64,000 bases of DNA from Streptomyces sp. NBC_01431 (GCF_036231355.1 NZ_CP109496.1:5766001-5830000); one strand, 5' to 3'. Positions 26,136 through 35,048 are shown, counted from the stretch's first letter. Notes: generated from the sequence alone by a model not told the origin. Made by a program: numbers and translations.

Positions 26136-27380
26136 TCAGGCGAAGTACTTCTGGGCCGCCCGGACGCCCTCGGCCAGGGCTGTCACCTCGGCCGGGGTGT
26201 TGTAGACGTAGAAGCTCGCTCGTGTCGTCGCCGGGACGTTCAGGCGGCGGGCGAGCGGGCGGGCGCAGTGGTGGCCCGTGCGGACGGCCACTCCTCGGTC
26301 GTCCAGGATCTGGCCCACGTCGTGGGGGTGGATGCCGTCCACCACGAACGACACGGCCGAGCCCCGGTCGGTGAGGTCTGCGGGGCCAATGATCCGCACG
26401 CCGGGGATCTCGCCCAGGAGGTTCAGGGCCAGGGCGGTCAGCTGGTCCTCATGTGCCGCCACCGCCGGCATCCCGAGGGCTTCCAGGTAGTCGACCGCCG
26501 CCGCGAGCCCCACCGCCTGGGCGGTCATCGGGACGCCCGCCTCGAAGCGCTGCGGGGGCGGGAGGAACGTCGAGCGCTCCATCTCGACCACCTCGATCAT
26601 CGAGCCGCCCGTCAGGAACGGGGGGAGGGCGTCCAGCAGGCCCGCGCGGCCCCAGAGGATGCCCACACCGCTCGGGCCGAGCATCTTGTGGCCGGAGAAC
26701 GCCAGGAAGTCCGCGCCCAACTCCCTCACGTCGACCGGGCGGTGGGGGACCGACTGGGCGCCGTCGACCACCACCACCGCGCCCACCGCGTGCGCCCGGT
26801 CCGCGATCGCGCGGACCGGGTTGAGGGTTCCCAGGACGTTGGACTGGTGGGTCAGGGCCACCACCTTCGTCGACTCGTCGACCAGGTCGTCGAGGCCGTC
26901 CAGGTCGAGCCGGCCGTCGTCGGTGAGGCCGAACCAGGCGAGGCGGGCCCCCGTCCGCTCGGCGAGCTGCTGCCAGGGCACCAGGTTCGCGTGGTGCTCC
27001 ATCTCGGTGACCACGATCTTGTCGCCGGGGCCGAGGGTGCCCGCGTTTCCGAGGGCGTACGCCACCAGGTTGATGCTCTCGGTGGTGTTCTTCGTGAAGA
27101 CGATCTCGTCCTCGGCCGCGCCGACGAAGGAGGCGATGGTGCGGCGCGCTCCCTCGTAGGCGTCGGTCGCCTCGACCGAGAGCTGATGGGCGCCACGGTG
27201 CACGGCGGCGTTGTGGTTCAGGTAGAAGTCCCGCTCCGCGTCCAGGACTTGGAGCGGCTTCTGTGTGGTGGCACCCGAGTCCAGGTAGACCAGCCGGGCC
27301 CCGCTGTCGAGGGTGCGTCCCAGGATCGGGAAGTCCTCGCGTATCCGCTCCACGTCGAAGGCCGTCACGTCGTACGTCAT
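26136..27380 (-). CDS. Cysteine desulfurase, SufS/CsdA class
   Basis: A 414-residue PLP enzyme that takes sulfur from cysteine as a persulfide for Fe-S cluster or other thio-cofactor synthesis. Class II (SufS-like) features: YLDSGATTQKP near residue 32, NHNAAVHRGAHQLS, the FTKNTTESINLVA segment, the PLP lysine in FSGHKMLGPSG, and the catalytic cysteine in VRTGHHCARPL. No SufBCD or SufU gene is adjacent, so this is an isolated desulfurase whose partner must be elsewhere. Its stop lies 1 nt from the stop of convergent glnA2. GGGGG/GGAAG lies before the ATG. Confidence 0.9.
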   Translation of the reverse strand: MTYDVTAFDVERIREDFPILGRTLDSGARLVYLDSGATTQKPLQVLDAERDFYLNHNAAVHRGAHQLSVEATDAYEGARRTIASFVGAAEDEIVFTKNTTESINLVAYALGNAGTLGPGDKIVVTEMEHHANLVPWQQLAERTGARLAWFGLTDDGRLDLDGLDDLVDESTKVVALTHQSNVLGTLNPVRAIADRAHAVGAVVVVDGAQSVPHRPVDVRELGADFLAFSGHKMLGPSGVGILWGRAGLLDALPPFLTGGSMIEVVEMERSTFLPPPQRFEAGVPMTAQAVGLAAAVDYLEALGMPAVAAHEDQLTALALNLLGEIPGVRIIGPADLTDRGSAVSFVVDGIHPHDVGQILDDRGVAVRTGHHCARPLARRLNVPATTRASFYVYNTPAEVTALAEGVRAAQKYFA

Positions 27381-27430
27381 CTTCCGGGTGCCCCCTGCCG
27401 CGCGTTGTCTAACGTCTCAGGAATCCTTTT

Positions 27431-27460
27431 GCCGTGAGGGACGCTAGACCTTCTCACGGC
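27431..27460. promoter_or_regulatory. GCCGTGAG inverted repeat at the CGNR promoter
   Basis: GCCGTGAG (27431-27438) and CTCACGGC (27453-27460) are perfect 8-bp arms, 22 bp apart centre to centre (two helical turns). The right arm overlaps the expected -35 region of the CGNR gene, and the whole site lies between divergent sufS-like and CGNR genes, so it may control both. Confidence 0.4.
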
Positions 27461-27473
27461 GAACGGCAAGCGT

Positions 27474-27479
27474 TAGCAT
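27474..27479 (+). promoter_or_regulatory. -10 box of the CGNR gene (leaderless)
   Basis: TAGCAT ends exactly 7 nt before the in-frame GTG at 27487, the same geometry seen at several other genes here. This decides the start: GTG 27487 rather than the ATG at 27478 that overlaps the box. Confidence 0.45.
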
Positions 27480-27486
27480 GAGAGCC

Positions 27487-28077
27487 GTGGATCATGACGC
27501 GCCGCACTACCTCCATCAGCTGCCGGTTCCCGGCGAGGAGCGCTTTGCCTCCCTCGCCCTGGTGAACACCCGGTTCGCGCTCAGCCACGGACAGGTGGAC
27601 CTGCTGGAGGACGCCGACGCCGCGCGCCTGTGGCTCGTACGTCATGAACTCCTGCCGGATCGCACCGTTCTGAATGGCCGTCAGGCGTCCCGGCTGCGCT
27701 CGCTTCGCGAGGCGCTGCGGGAGTTGTACGCGGCGCGGGCCGAGGGGGAGCGGCCGCCCGCGGCGAGTCTGGACGCGCTCAACGCCGCGCTGGCCGCCGC
27801 GCCCCCCACCCCCCGCCTGGTGTGGACCGGCCGCGCTCCGCACCGCGCCGACGAACCCGACGCCGGGAACCCGGCCGGCGCGGCCCTCTCCCTGCTCGCC
27901 GAGGACGGCGCCGACCTGCTCACCGGGCCCGACGCCGCCCAGCTCGCGCCCTGCGGCGCCCAGGGCTGCACCCGCTGGTTCCTGCGCTCCCACGCCGCCC
28001 GGCGCTGGTGCACCACCAAATGCGGAAACCGCGTACGGGCCGCCCGCCACTACGCGGCCCGCAAGACCACCACCTGA
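27487..28077 (+). CDS. CGNR zinc-finger domain regulator (ABATE domain)
   Basis: A 196-residue putative DNA-binding protein. The first ~140 residues form the ABATE domain, with LVNTRFALS near the start and LRSLREALRELYAAR in the middle. The C-terminal ~45 residues are the CGNR zinc finger: C-GAQG-C, then WCTTKCGNRVRAARHYAAR, where four cysteines would bind zinc and the Arg-rich helix would bind DNA. These proteins are usually local transcriptional regulators; target not evident. A dyad (27431-27460) just upstream is a candidate autoregulatory site. Divergent from the cysteine desulfurase. Confidence 0.85.
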   Translation: MDHDAPHYLHQLPVPGEERFASLALVNTRFALSHGQVDLLEDADAARLWLVRHELLPDRTVLNGRQASRLRSLREALRELYAARAEGERPPAASLDALNAALAAAPPTPRLVWTGRAPHRADEPDAGNPAGAALSLLAEDGADLLTGPDAAQLAPCGAQGCTRWFLRSHAARRWCTTKCGNRVRAARHYAARKTTT

Positions 28078-28123
28078 TCAGTCTGCCGTCTCTCAACTCC
28101 GCGCCTAGCCAAGGGAATTGACC

Positions 28124-28483
28124 ATGCCGTTCGTCACCGTCGAGTACTCCGAGCGGCTTGCCGCCACCTTCGACCGGGCGGCCTTCGCCCGCGAGGTGCA
28201 CGAGGTCGCGCCCGCTGGGATCAACGCGACCACCGACGCCTTCAAGACCCGCTTCCGGCGCATCGAGGAGTCGCACTTCGGCCCCGGCGAGGAGGATCTC
28301 GACGCCGTCTTCGTCCAGGTCGCGATCCTCTCCGGGCGCACCCCGAAGGCGATCGAGAAGCTGAGCGAGACCGTCCTGGAGATCGCCCGCAAGCATGTGA
28401 CCGCGGTGGACGGCCGCCGCCTGCACGTCATGGTGGAGACCCGGGAGATGGAGAGGGACTACTACCGCGCCCACAAGGAGTAG
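28124..28483 (+). CDS. 5-carboxymethyl-2-hydroxymuconate isomerase-like tautomerase
   Basis: A 119-residue protein of the CHMI branch of the tautomerase superfamily. The start is set at the ATG giving MPFVTVEYS: removal of Met would expose Pro as the N-terminal catalytic base, the hallmark of the superfamily, and AAGGG lies 8 nt before it. FKTRFRRIEESHFG and VFVQVAILSGRT fit the family's beta-strands. True CHMI acts in homoprotocatechuate degradation, but no other gene of that pathway is nearby, so the physiological substrate is open. It follows the CGNR gene by 46 nt and may be cotranscribed. Confidence 0.78.
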   Translation: MPFVTVEYSERLAATFDRAAFAREVHEVAPAGINATTDAFKTRFRRIEESHFGPGEEDLDAVFVQVAILSGRTPKAIEKLSETVLEIARKHVTAVDGRRLHVMVETREMERDYYRAHKE

Positions 28484-28499
28484 GCGCGGCCGCCAGAAG

Positions 28500-29525
28500 T
28501 CAGCCCAGGTACGCCGGGGCGAGGCCCGCCGTGAGCAGGCGGCGGGGCTTGCCCGTGCCGTCGGCGGGGACCGCGTACAGGTCGGAGCCGTAGTCGCCCG
28601 GCAGCGCGTAGGCGACCGTGTGGCCGTCCTGCCAGACCGCCTGGTCGTCGACGCTCTTCGACTCGGCGAGGGCACGCTCGCGCATCGTCGCGAGATCCAG
28701 GGCGTACAGCCGCCAGGGGGCGTCGGCGGGCAGGCCCGGCACCCGCTTCTTGTAGACGATCCGGGTGCCGTCGGGGGAGAGCGAGGGGCACTCCACGTTC
28801 GCGTGGACCGTGGTCACCGTGCGGGCCGCGAGATCGCCCCGTACGAGATAGGTCGAGCCGCCCGTCGCCATCGTCGCGTAGAACAGCCGGTCGTCGGCGG
28901 CGAAGGTCACGCCCCAGAAGTTGGTGTCGGCGGCGTGGTGCTCCTTGCCGTCCTTGAAGGCCGTGAAGTCTTCGAGGGACGGGGTGAGTTGCCCGGTGGC
29001 GGTGTCGAGGATCGCGGTGCGGGTCGAGAAGTTGGTGCCCGCGTACGAGTCACCGCCGACGAACACCGTCCAGGCGACCCAGCGGCCGCTGGGGGAGACC
29101 CTGGCCCGGGTCGGGATGCCCGGCAGGGCGTAGTGCGCGCGTTCCTTGAGCCGGGCATCCAGGACCACCGCGCGGTAGGTGTCCTGGACGGCCCCGTGCT
29201 CGGCCTGGAGGCAGATGCCCGTGCCCGCCGCCGCGTAGAAGCGCAGGCACTTCACGCCGGAGGCGGTGCGCGGGCCCGTCGGGTCGGCGGCCGCGACCGT
29301 GGTCAGCTCGTCACGGTGCGGGCCCCACGCCATGTTGCGGAACACGATCCGGCGGGAGGCGCCGGGCGTCAACGTGACGTCTCCCCCGGCCACTTGGGGG
29401 CCGTCGGCCTGCGTCTGGTTCTTGCGGTCCGCGCGGCCCGCCGCGTGCAGCACGGAAGCGGTACCGACGCCTGCCAGCACGGCGAGGGCCGCCACCAGCA
29501 CCAGGATCTTGTTGCGCAGTGTCAA
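28500..29525 (-). CDS. Secreted/anchored TolB-like beta-propeller protein
   Basis: A 341-residue protein with one N-terminal membrane segment (about residues 6-25) and a repeated beta-propeller body of PD40/WD40-like blades: ARVSPSGRWVAWTVF, WGVTFAADDRLFYATMA, CPSLSPDGTRIVYKKR and DDQAVWQDGHTVAYALPG. It probably sits outside the membrane and may bind a ligand or partner. The start is an unusual TTG at 29525 whose TTGA overlaps the MFS stop codon, with GAAGGA 9 nt before; no ATG or GTG fits better. It is the third gene of a tight operon with an MFS transporter and a phosphoesterase. Confidence 0.75.
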   Translation of the reverse strand: MTLRNKILVLVAALAVLAGVGTASVLHAAGRADRKNQTQADGPQVAGGDVTLTPGASRRIVFRNMAWGPHRDELTTVAAADPTGPRTASGVKCLRFYAAAGTGICLQAEHGAVQDTYRAVVLDARLKERAHYALPGIPTRARVSPSGRWVAWTVFVGGDSYAGTNFSTRTAILDTATGQLTPSLEDFTAFKDGKEHHAADTNFWGVTFAADDRLFYATMATGGSTYLVRGDLAARTVTTVHANVECPSLSPDGTRIVYKKRVPGLPADAPWRLYALDLATMRERALAESKSVDDQAVWQDGHTVAYALPGDYGSDLYAVPADGTGKPRRLLTAGLAPAYLG

Positions 29526-30787
29526 GGCCGGGCTTCCTTCGGGCTGGTCGAGGGGCGGAGCAGGAAGGCTCCCACCGCGCAGGCGGTCAGGGCGGTGGCC
29601 GCCGTGCCCAGTGCCGTCCGGTCGCCCCAGGCCGTCCAGGCCGCGCCGAAGGCGATCGAGCAGACGAAGCGGGCCGCGGCCTGGCCGGTCTGGATCAGCG
29701 CGAGCCCGGAGGAGCGCAGCCCGGCCGGGACCGATCCGGCGGCCGCGGCCATCAGCACGCCGTCGGTCGCCGCGTAGAAACCGCCGTGCAGGGCCAGCGT
29801 GAGGAACGGGAGCGCCGGGCTCTGCCAGCCGGTCAGGAGCAGCCCGTACGCGAGCAGCAGGGCCACGTGTCCGCCGAGGAACACCTGCCAGCGGCCCACC
29901 TTGTCCGCGAGGCGCCCCAGCGGCACGGCGAGCAGCAGGAACGCGGCGGCCGTGCCCAGCGGGAGCAGCGCGAACCAGCGGTCGGGCACGCCGAGGCGGT
30001 GCTGGAGGAGGAGGTAGACGAACGAGTCGCTCACCGTCGCGAGGCCCAACAGGAGGGCGGCGAGGGTGAGATGGCGTACGGTCCGCTCGCGCAGGAGCGC
30101 CAGAGCCGCCTTCAGCGAGGGGCGAGGGGCGTCCGGCGCGGGGGCCGTGGCGGTGCGGGAGGGGACGAAGAGGAGCAGGACCAGGACGCCGACGGCGGCC
30201 ACGCAGAAGCTCACCGTGAACACCGCGTCGTAGCCGTCCGCCGCCTGACGCAGGATCAGGAAGGCGGTCAGGGGCCCGAGCAGGGCGCCCGCCGTGTCCA
30301 TCGCGCGGTGCACGCCGAAGGCCCGGCCGCGGGATTCGGGGGCGCAGGCCAGGGAGATCAGGGCGTCGCGCGGGGCCGTACGCAGGCCCTTGCCGGTGCG
30401 GTCCGCGGCGAGCACCGCGCCGATCACCGGCAGTGAACTCGCGAGCAGCAGAAGGGGTTTGCACAGCGCCGACAGCCCGTATCCGAGGACGGCGACCGTC
30501 TTGTGGCGGCCGCCCCGGTCGGCCAGATGGCCGCCGAGCAGGCGCACCAGCGCGCTGAAGCCGTTGTACACGCCGTCGAGCAGGCCGAAGCCGAGCGGGG
30601 ACAGGCCGAGGCCGGTCACCAGGTACAGCGGCAGGACGGCGGTGACCATCTCAGAGGAGACGTCGGTGATGAGGCTGACCGTGCCGAGCGCGAACACGGT
30701 GGGGGCGACGGCCGAACGCCGCCCGGAGGTGATCCGGGCGGCGTCGGGCGTGGCGGCGGGAGTGCCGCGGCTGTCCGCTACGTACAC
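29522..30787 (-). CDS. MFS transporter in phosphoesterase/propeller operon
   Basis: A 421-residue major facilitator protein with 12 hydrophobic segments. GGHLADRGGRHKTV after helix 2 is MFS motif A, and the VFALGTVSLITDVSSEMV first helix resembles a group of actinobacterial MFS exporters of unknown substrate. The GTG start follows the phosphoesterase stop by a single base, so translation is likely coupled; its stop overlaps the start of the propeller gene. The trio is probably one transcript from a promoter near 31.7 kb. Confidence 0.8.
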   Translation of the reverse strand: MYVADSRGTPAATPDAARITSGRRSAVAPTVFALGTVSLITDVSSEMVTAVLPLYLVTGLGLSPLGFGLLDGVYNGFSALVRLLGGHLADRGGRHKTVAVLGYGLSALCKPLLLLASSLPVIGAVLAADRTGKGLRTAPRDALISLACAPESRGRAFGVHRAMDTAGALLGPLTAFLILRQAADGYDAVFTVSFCVAAVGVLVLLLFVPSRTATAPAPDAPRPSLKAALALLRERTVRHLTLAALLLGLATVSDSFVYLLLQHRLGVPDRWFALLPLGTAAAFLLLAVPLGRLADKVGRWQVFLGGHVALLLAYGLLLTGWQSPALPFLTLALHGGFYAATDGVLMAAAAGSVPAGLRSSGLALIQTGQAAARFVCSIAFGAAWTAWGDRTALGTAATALTACAVGAFLLRPSTSPKEARP

Positions 30788-30788
30788 G

Positions 30789-31676
30789 TCAGGAGGCCCA
30801 AATGCCCGTGATGTCGGAGGAGTTGGCGGCCTGTCCGGCGTGCGAGGTGCCGTACATGTCCTCGATCGTGCGCAGCAGGTTGTAGTGGTTGTACGTGGTG
30901 GCGGACGACGAGCCCGGGGTCACCGGCTGGCCGTACAGGACCGTCGGGATCTTGTTGCCGGCGAGCCGGTTGTCCTCGTCGAAGGTGACGACGAGCAGGC
31001 TGTTGTGGGTCTTGGCCCAGGTCGCGTACGCGCCCAGGTTGTTCTTGAGCCAGGTGTCACCGGTGGCGACCGAGCAGTCGTGCATGTCGCTGCACAGGTT
31101 GGGGGTGACGAAGGAGACCTGGGGAAGCGTCGAGTAGTCGGTGGGGAACTGGTCGAAGGTGTACGCCGAGGAGGTGGGCACGTTCGAGAAGCCGAACCAC
31201 GGGTTGTGCTTCTGCGCGTACCTGCCGCTGGAGCACGTGGTCGAGCCCTGGCTGGGCAGCGTCTCGTTGTAGCTCGCCCACGTCTTGCCCGCCGCGATCA
31301 CCTCGGAGGCGAGGTTCGGCGCGGAGGAGAAGCCGGGGGTGACGCAGCTGTCGTCGGTGATGCCCTGCGTCGAGCCGGAGAACAGCGCGTAGTAGTTCGG
31401 CTGGCTCGGATGGGTCTCGGCGTACGAGGCCGAGAGGTTGGCGCCGCCGGACTTCAGCGAGTTGATGTACGGGGCGCTGGAGCTGCCGATGACCTGGTTG
31501 TACGCGTGGTTCTCGAAGACGACCACGATCACGTGGTCGGGGGTGGGGACGCTCGCGGCGGCGTGCGCGGACGACGTCGCGCCGAGGCCGGTCCACAGGC
31601 CGACGGACGCGGCCGCGAGGCCGAGGGTGGAGAGCAGGGCGGTGCGGGTGCGGCGCGGTCTTGGCTCGCCGGACAC
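30789..31676 (-). CDS. Secreted phosphoesterase (acid phosphatase / phospholipase C-type fold)
   Basis: A 295-residue exported enzyme. Residues 1-40 are a long signal peptide with a basic N-terminus (RPRRTRTA) and cleavage after AHA-AA. The mature part belongs to the phosphoesterase (PF04185-like) group: VIVVVFENHAYNQVIG near residue 50, SQPNYYALFSGSTQG, and VVTFDEDN with metal-binding Asp residues. It would release phosphate or cleave phosphodiesters outside the cell. GGAGG lies 5 nt before the GTG start. First gene of an operon with an MFS transporter and a propeller protein. Confidence 0.85.
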   Translation of the reverse strand: MSGEPRPRRTRTALLSTLGLAAASVGLWTGLGATSSAHAAASVPTPDHVIVVVFENHAYNQVIGSSSAPYINSLKSGGANLSASYAETHPSQPNYYALFSGSTQGITDDSCVTPGFSSAPNLASEVIAAGKTWASYNETLPSQGSTTCSSGRYAQKHNPWFGFSNVPTSSAYTFDQFPTDYSTLPQVSFVTPNLCSDMHDCSVATGDTWLKNNLGAYATWAKTHNSLLVVTFDEDNRLAGNKIPTVLYGQPVTPGSSSATTYNHYNLLRTIEDMYGTSHAGQAANSSDITGIWAS

Positions 31677-31825
31677 GGCTACCTCCGGGATGAGGGGGGA
31701 TGGCGGGGCGGTGCATCCAGAGGTTAGGGGTGTGCATGTCAACACGGAAGGTGAACGTGAGTGAAGACCCGGGGAACGTCCCGTGCCCACGGCTGCGGCA
31801 ACGCCATGGAACACCTCCGTCCCCC

Positions 31826-31831
31826 TAGTGT
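31826..31831 (+). promoter_or_regulatory. -10 box of the acyltransferase gene (leaderless)
   Basis: TAGTGT ends 7 nt before the ATG at 31839, placing the predicted transcript start at or next to the A of the start codon. Confidence 0.45.
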
Positions 31832-31838
31832 GGGACCA

Positions 31839-32936
31839 ATGACCAGCTCCACCCCCCACCCCGGTCCTGGCAGCCCCCGAACCCCGGAACGCAGTCCCTT
31901 CTTCGACAACGCCAAGTTCCTGCTGATCGTCCTGGTCGCGCTCGGTCACAGCTGGGAGCAGGTGTTCACTCCGCACACACACGGGCTCAGAGCCCTGCAC
32001 AACCTGGTCTACGGCTTTCACATGCCGGCCTTCATTCTTCTCTCCGGCTACTTCTCTCGCAGCTTCACCGGCCGCCCCGATCAGATCCGCCGGCTGCTCA
32101 CGGGAGTGCTGGCGCCCTATCTGATCTTCGAGACCCTCTACAGCCTCGTGTACCACTGGCTGCGCGGCGGAGAGCTGGCGATCACGCCGACCTCGCCGAC
32201 GTACCTGTGCTGGTTCCTCATCGCGCTGTTCGTCTGGCGGCTCACCACGCCGATCTGGAACGCCGTGCGCCATCCGGTGGCCATCTCGGTCGTCGTCTCG
32301 CTCGCCGCGGGCACCACGGTGATCGGCGAGGACCTGGCGCTGCCGCGGGTGCTGATCTTCCTGCCGTGGTTCGTCCTGGGGCTGCGGCTGCGCCCCGAAC
32401 ACTTCGCCCGGCTGCGCACCCGCACGGCCCGCCGCGTCGCGGTGCCCGTCTTCGCGGGCGCGCTCGTGCTCGCCTACCGGCTGTCACCCGCCCCGAGCGA
32501 CGACTGGCTGTCGATGGACGTGGGAAACGGCGCGCTGCACGTCTCGCCGGTGCGGTACCTGCTGCTCAGGCTGGCCCTGTTCGCGGTGAGCGCGCTCCTT
32601 GTGGCGTCGTTCCTGGCGCTGGTGCCGGGCCGCCGGATGTGGCTCACCGCGTTCGGCGCGGTCACCCTCTATCCGTATCTGCTGCACGGCCTCCTGCTCC
32701 GGGTCGTGGAGCACTACGGGTTCTTCCGGGTGGTACGGGAGACGGGGCTCGCGGGGCAGCTGGTGCTCAGCGCCCTCGTGGTGGCGGTGATCACCCTGCT
32801 GTCCACGCGGCCGGTCCGGGCGCTGGCCCGGCCCCTGGTGGAGCCGCGGATGCCACGCAGGCTGGTCCCCGCGCCGCAGGCGCCGGCCGTGGTGGCCGCG
32901 CCCGCTGCCGAGCGGGAGAAGAGCCTGGTGCCCTGA
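31839..32936 (+). CDS. Membrane acyltransferase 3 family protein
   Basis: A 365-residue integral membrane protein with about ten hydrophobic segments, of the acyltransferase_3 (OafA/NodX/YeiB-like) family. The conserved start RSPFFDNAKFLLIVLVALGHSWE carries the family's catalytic-region histidine in LGHSWE, and FHMPAFILLSGYF matches the second conserved block (usually F-HMPLFFFLSGY). Such enzymes move acyl groups onto extracellular polysaccharides or lipids; substrate unknown. A leaderless start is likely. It is divergent from the phosphoesterase operon and converges on the PIG-L gene 6 nt away. Confidence 0.83.
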   Translation: MTSSTPHPGPGSPRTPERSPFFDNAKFLLIVLVALGHSWEQVFTPHTHGLRALHNLVYGFHMPAFILLSGYFSRSFTGRPDQIRRLLTGVLAPYLIFETLYSLVYHWLRGGELAITPTSPTYLCWFLIALFVWRLTTPIWNAVRHPVAISVVVSLAAGTTVIGEDLALPRVLIFLPWFVLGLRLRPEHFARLRTRTARRVAVPVFAGALVLAYRLSPAPSDDWLSMDVGNGALHVSPVRYLLLRLALFAVSALLVASFLALVPGRRMWLTAFGAVTLYPYLLHGLLLRVVEHYGFFRVVRETGLAGQLVLSALVVAVITLLSTRPVRALARPLVEPRMPRRLVPAPQAPAVVAAPAAEREKSLVP

Positions 32937-32942
32937 GACCGG

Positions 32943-35048
32943 CTAGCGCGCCGCGGGCTGCCAGGCGGCGGCCGGGCCGTCGGTGCCGTCGGTCTGCGTC
33001 CAGTACAGCTCGCCGTCCAGGCCGATCGCGGCCGCCGCGGCGGCCGAGCCGTCCTGCACGGCCGCGGGGGCGCCGGTGAACAGGATGCCGCCGTTCGACT
33101 TCCACTGCGGGTCGTCGGCGCCCGGCTCCAGCGTGGCGAGCGCGCCGGAGGCGGTGCGGCCCGCGAGGAGCGGACCCGCGGCGCCGACCATGCCGTAGCC
33201 GGAGGTGTCGCCGAGGTCGGTGACCTTGGACGGGACCACGCCGGTGAACAGCACGCTCTGGACGTTGCCCGAGTCCACCTTGCGGAAGTACACGCGCACC
33301 CCGTCGCCGTCCGCGCGGGCCGACAGGCCCGTCGTGTTCGGCGGCAGCTTGGTGTCCTCGGCGCGCGCGGGCATCGCAGCGCCCGACGCGGGCTGCGCCC
33401 ACGTCAGCATCGACTTCGGAGTGCTGGAGAAGACGTGGACGCGACCGGCGCCGTCGGTGGCCGCCACCGGGTCACCGGCGAGGTTGGTGCCGCCGAGGTT
33501 GGCCCACGGGGTCCACTCGCCGTCGGCGGTCAGGTTCGCGGAGTGCAGCTGACGGTCGCCGCCGCGCAGGAACACGGTGAGCTTGCCGGAGCCGTCCACC
33601 GCCGCAGTCGGCGTGGACATGTCGAAGACGCCGTCGCTGCCGCTCTGGTCGGGCGAGCCGAGCGAACGCCACGCTCCGAACTCGCCGCCCGGCGTCGTCT
33701 GCACCGCGGCCACCACCTCGCGGCGGTAGTCGGTGAGCCCGGACCCGAACAGGGTGCGGGTGCCGAACACCGCGAGCCGTCCGTCCGGCAGGCGCGTCGC
33801 GCTCACGCCGGAGTCCATGCCACTACCGGGGAGCAGGGTGGGCGAGCTCCAGGAGCCGTTCGCGCCGGGTGCCTTGTGCCAGACGGCGAGCTGCTGGTCG
33901 AGCACGCCGAACGCCCACAGGCTCCCGTCGGTGCCGGTCTGCAACCAGGAGGTGGAGTTGGTGCGGCTGTAGCGCACCGACTGCGCCCAGTTGTTGCCGT
34001 AGGGGCGGACCGACACCTTGCGGTCGCCACAACCCGCCACGCTGTTGCAGTAGTTGTCGTTCGGGTTCATCCAGGCGTACGTCTTCACGATGTCGGCCTT
34101 GGCGTCGGCGGCCGGCTTGGCGAAGGTGTGCGGCAGGTAGCTCGTGTTGTAGCCGACGTAGGTCTGGACGCTGAAGTTCGGGTGGTTCACGGACTTCGCG
34201 TACAGCTGGAGCGCGGCCTGGGCGAAGCGGGCGCTGTAGATGTGGTCCTGGTGGTCCACGATCTTGTGCAGCTTGCCCTCCTTGCCCGGGGTCGGGTCGA
34301 GGGTGCGCACGTGCGTCGGGCGGAAGCGCTCCATCAGCCCGGCGAGCGTCTTGACGACCTGCTCCTTGGTGTACGCGAAGGGGCGGGCCGGGCTGCCGGA
34401 GGAGATCTCCGAGGCGAGGGTCGTCACCTGGCCGTTCCACAGGCCGCGCAGGCTGTGCGGCTGGTTGCCGTTGATCGTGCCGGCCTCGTTCAACTGCACC
34501 CACACCAGGTGGATGTCCGGGCGCGCGTTCAGCGTGTCGACCTCGGCGGTGCCGCCGCCGGCGGTGGGTATGGCGCTGCGCGTCCACGCGCTCGCCCGGT
34601 CGCCGGTCGCCATCTGCGCGTACGCCCCGCGTATGCCGTTCTGGCGGGCCTCGGAGTACTTCGCCTTGTCGACCAGCGGCTTCGGGCCGCCCGGCTTCTT
34701 CGGCGGCGGGGCGTTCACGCCGTCCGCCTCGCCGGCCGTGACGTACACCGATGTCATCGGGCGGCCGGAGCGCAGCGACTGGCCGGTGTCCGGGTTCATG
34801 AAGAACAGGTCGTCGTCCGGGTGGGCGATGACCTGCATCACGGAGCCGCTCGCGGGCCGCACCGGTCCCGAGGGGGCGGCCGCGGGCGTGGCCGAGGCGC
34901 TGTGGCCCGGGGTGTCCGAGCCCTCGGTGTCGGACATCGCGAGTTCCGCGTAGGCGCCGCCCGTGATGAGCGCGGCGGCGAGCGCGGAGCCGGCGACGAC
35001 ACCGCGACGGGAGAGCAGCGCGGAGCGCAGCGGCAGCCTGGACTTCAT
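32943..35048 (-). CDS. Secreted PIG-L family deacetylase with beta-propeller C-terminus
   Basis: A 701-residue exported protein. The N-terminus has a twin-arginine-like signal (LLSRRGVVAGSALAAALI). Residues about 65-330 are a PIG-L/LmbE zinc deacetylase: AHPDDD (His76-Pro-Asp-Asp) starts the metal site and HKIVDHQDH supplies further ligands. The remaining ~350 residues are blades such as GTDGSLWAFGVLDQQLAVW and DGSGKLTVFLRGGDRQLHSANL, a carbohydrate-binding-like propeller. It may deacetylate an N-acetyl sugar in the cell wall or an extracellular glycan; this is inferred. It heads a divergent region with glnE; no clear ribosome site other than GAAAGA. Confidence 0.85.
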   Translation of the reverse strand: MKSRLPLRSALLSRRGVVAGSALAAALITGGAYAELAMSDTEGSDTPGHSASATPAAAPSGPVRPASGSVMQVIAHPDDDLFFMNPDTGQSLRSGRPMTSVYVTAGEADGVNAPPPKKPGGPKPLVDKAKYSEARQNGIRGAYAQMATGDRASAWTRSAIPTAGGGTAEVDTLNARPDIHLVWVQLNEAGTINGNQPHSLRGLWNGQVTTLASEISSGSPARPFAYTKEQVVKTLAGLMERFRPTHVRTLDPTPGKEGKLHKIVDHQDHIYSARFAQAALQLYAKSVNHPNFSVQTYVGYNTSYLPHTFAKPAADAKADIVKTYAWMNPNDNYCNSVAGCGDRKVSVRPYGNNWAQSVRYSRTNSTSWLQTGTDGSLWAFGVLDQQLAVWHKAPGANGSWSSPTLLPGSGMDSGVSATRLPDGRLAVFGTRTLFGSGLTDYRREVVAAVQTTPGGEFGAWRSLGSPDQSGSDGVFDMSTPTAAVDGSGKLTVFLRGGDRQLHSANLTADGEWTPWANLGGTNLAGDPVAATDGAGRVHVFSSTPKSMLTWAQPASGAAMPARAEDTKLPPNTTGLSARADGDGVRVYFRKVDSGNVQSVLFTGVVPSKVTDLGDTSGYGMVGAAGPLLAGRTASGALATLEPGADDPQWKSNGGILFTGAPAAVQDGSAAAAAAIGLDGELYWTQTDGTDGPAAAWQPAAR

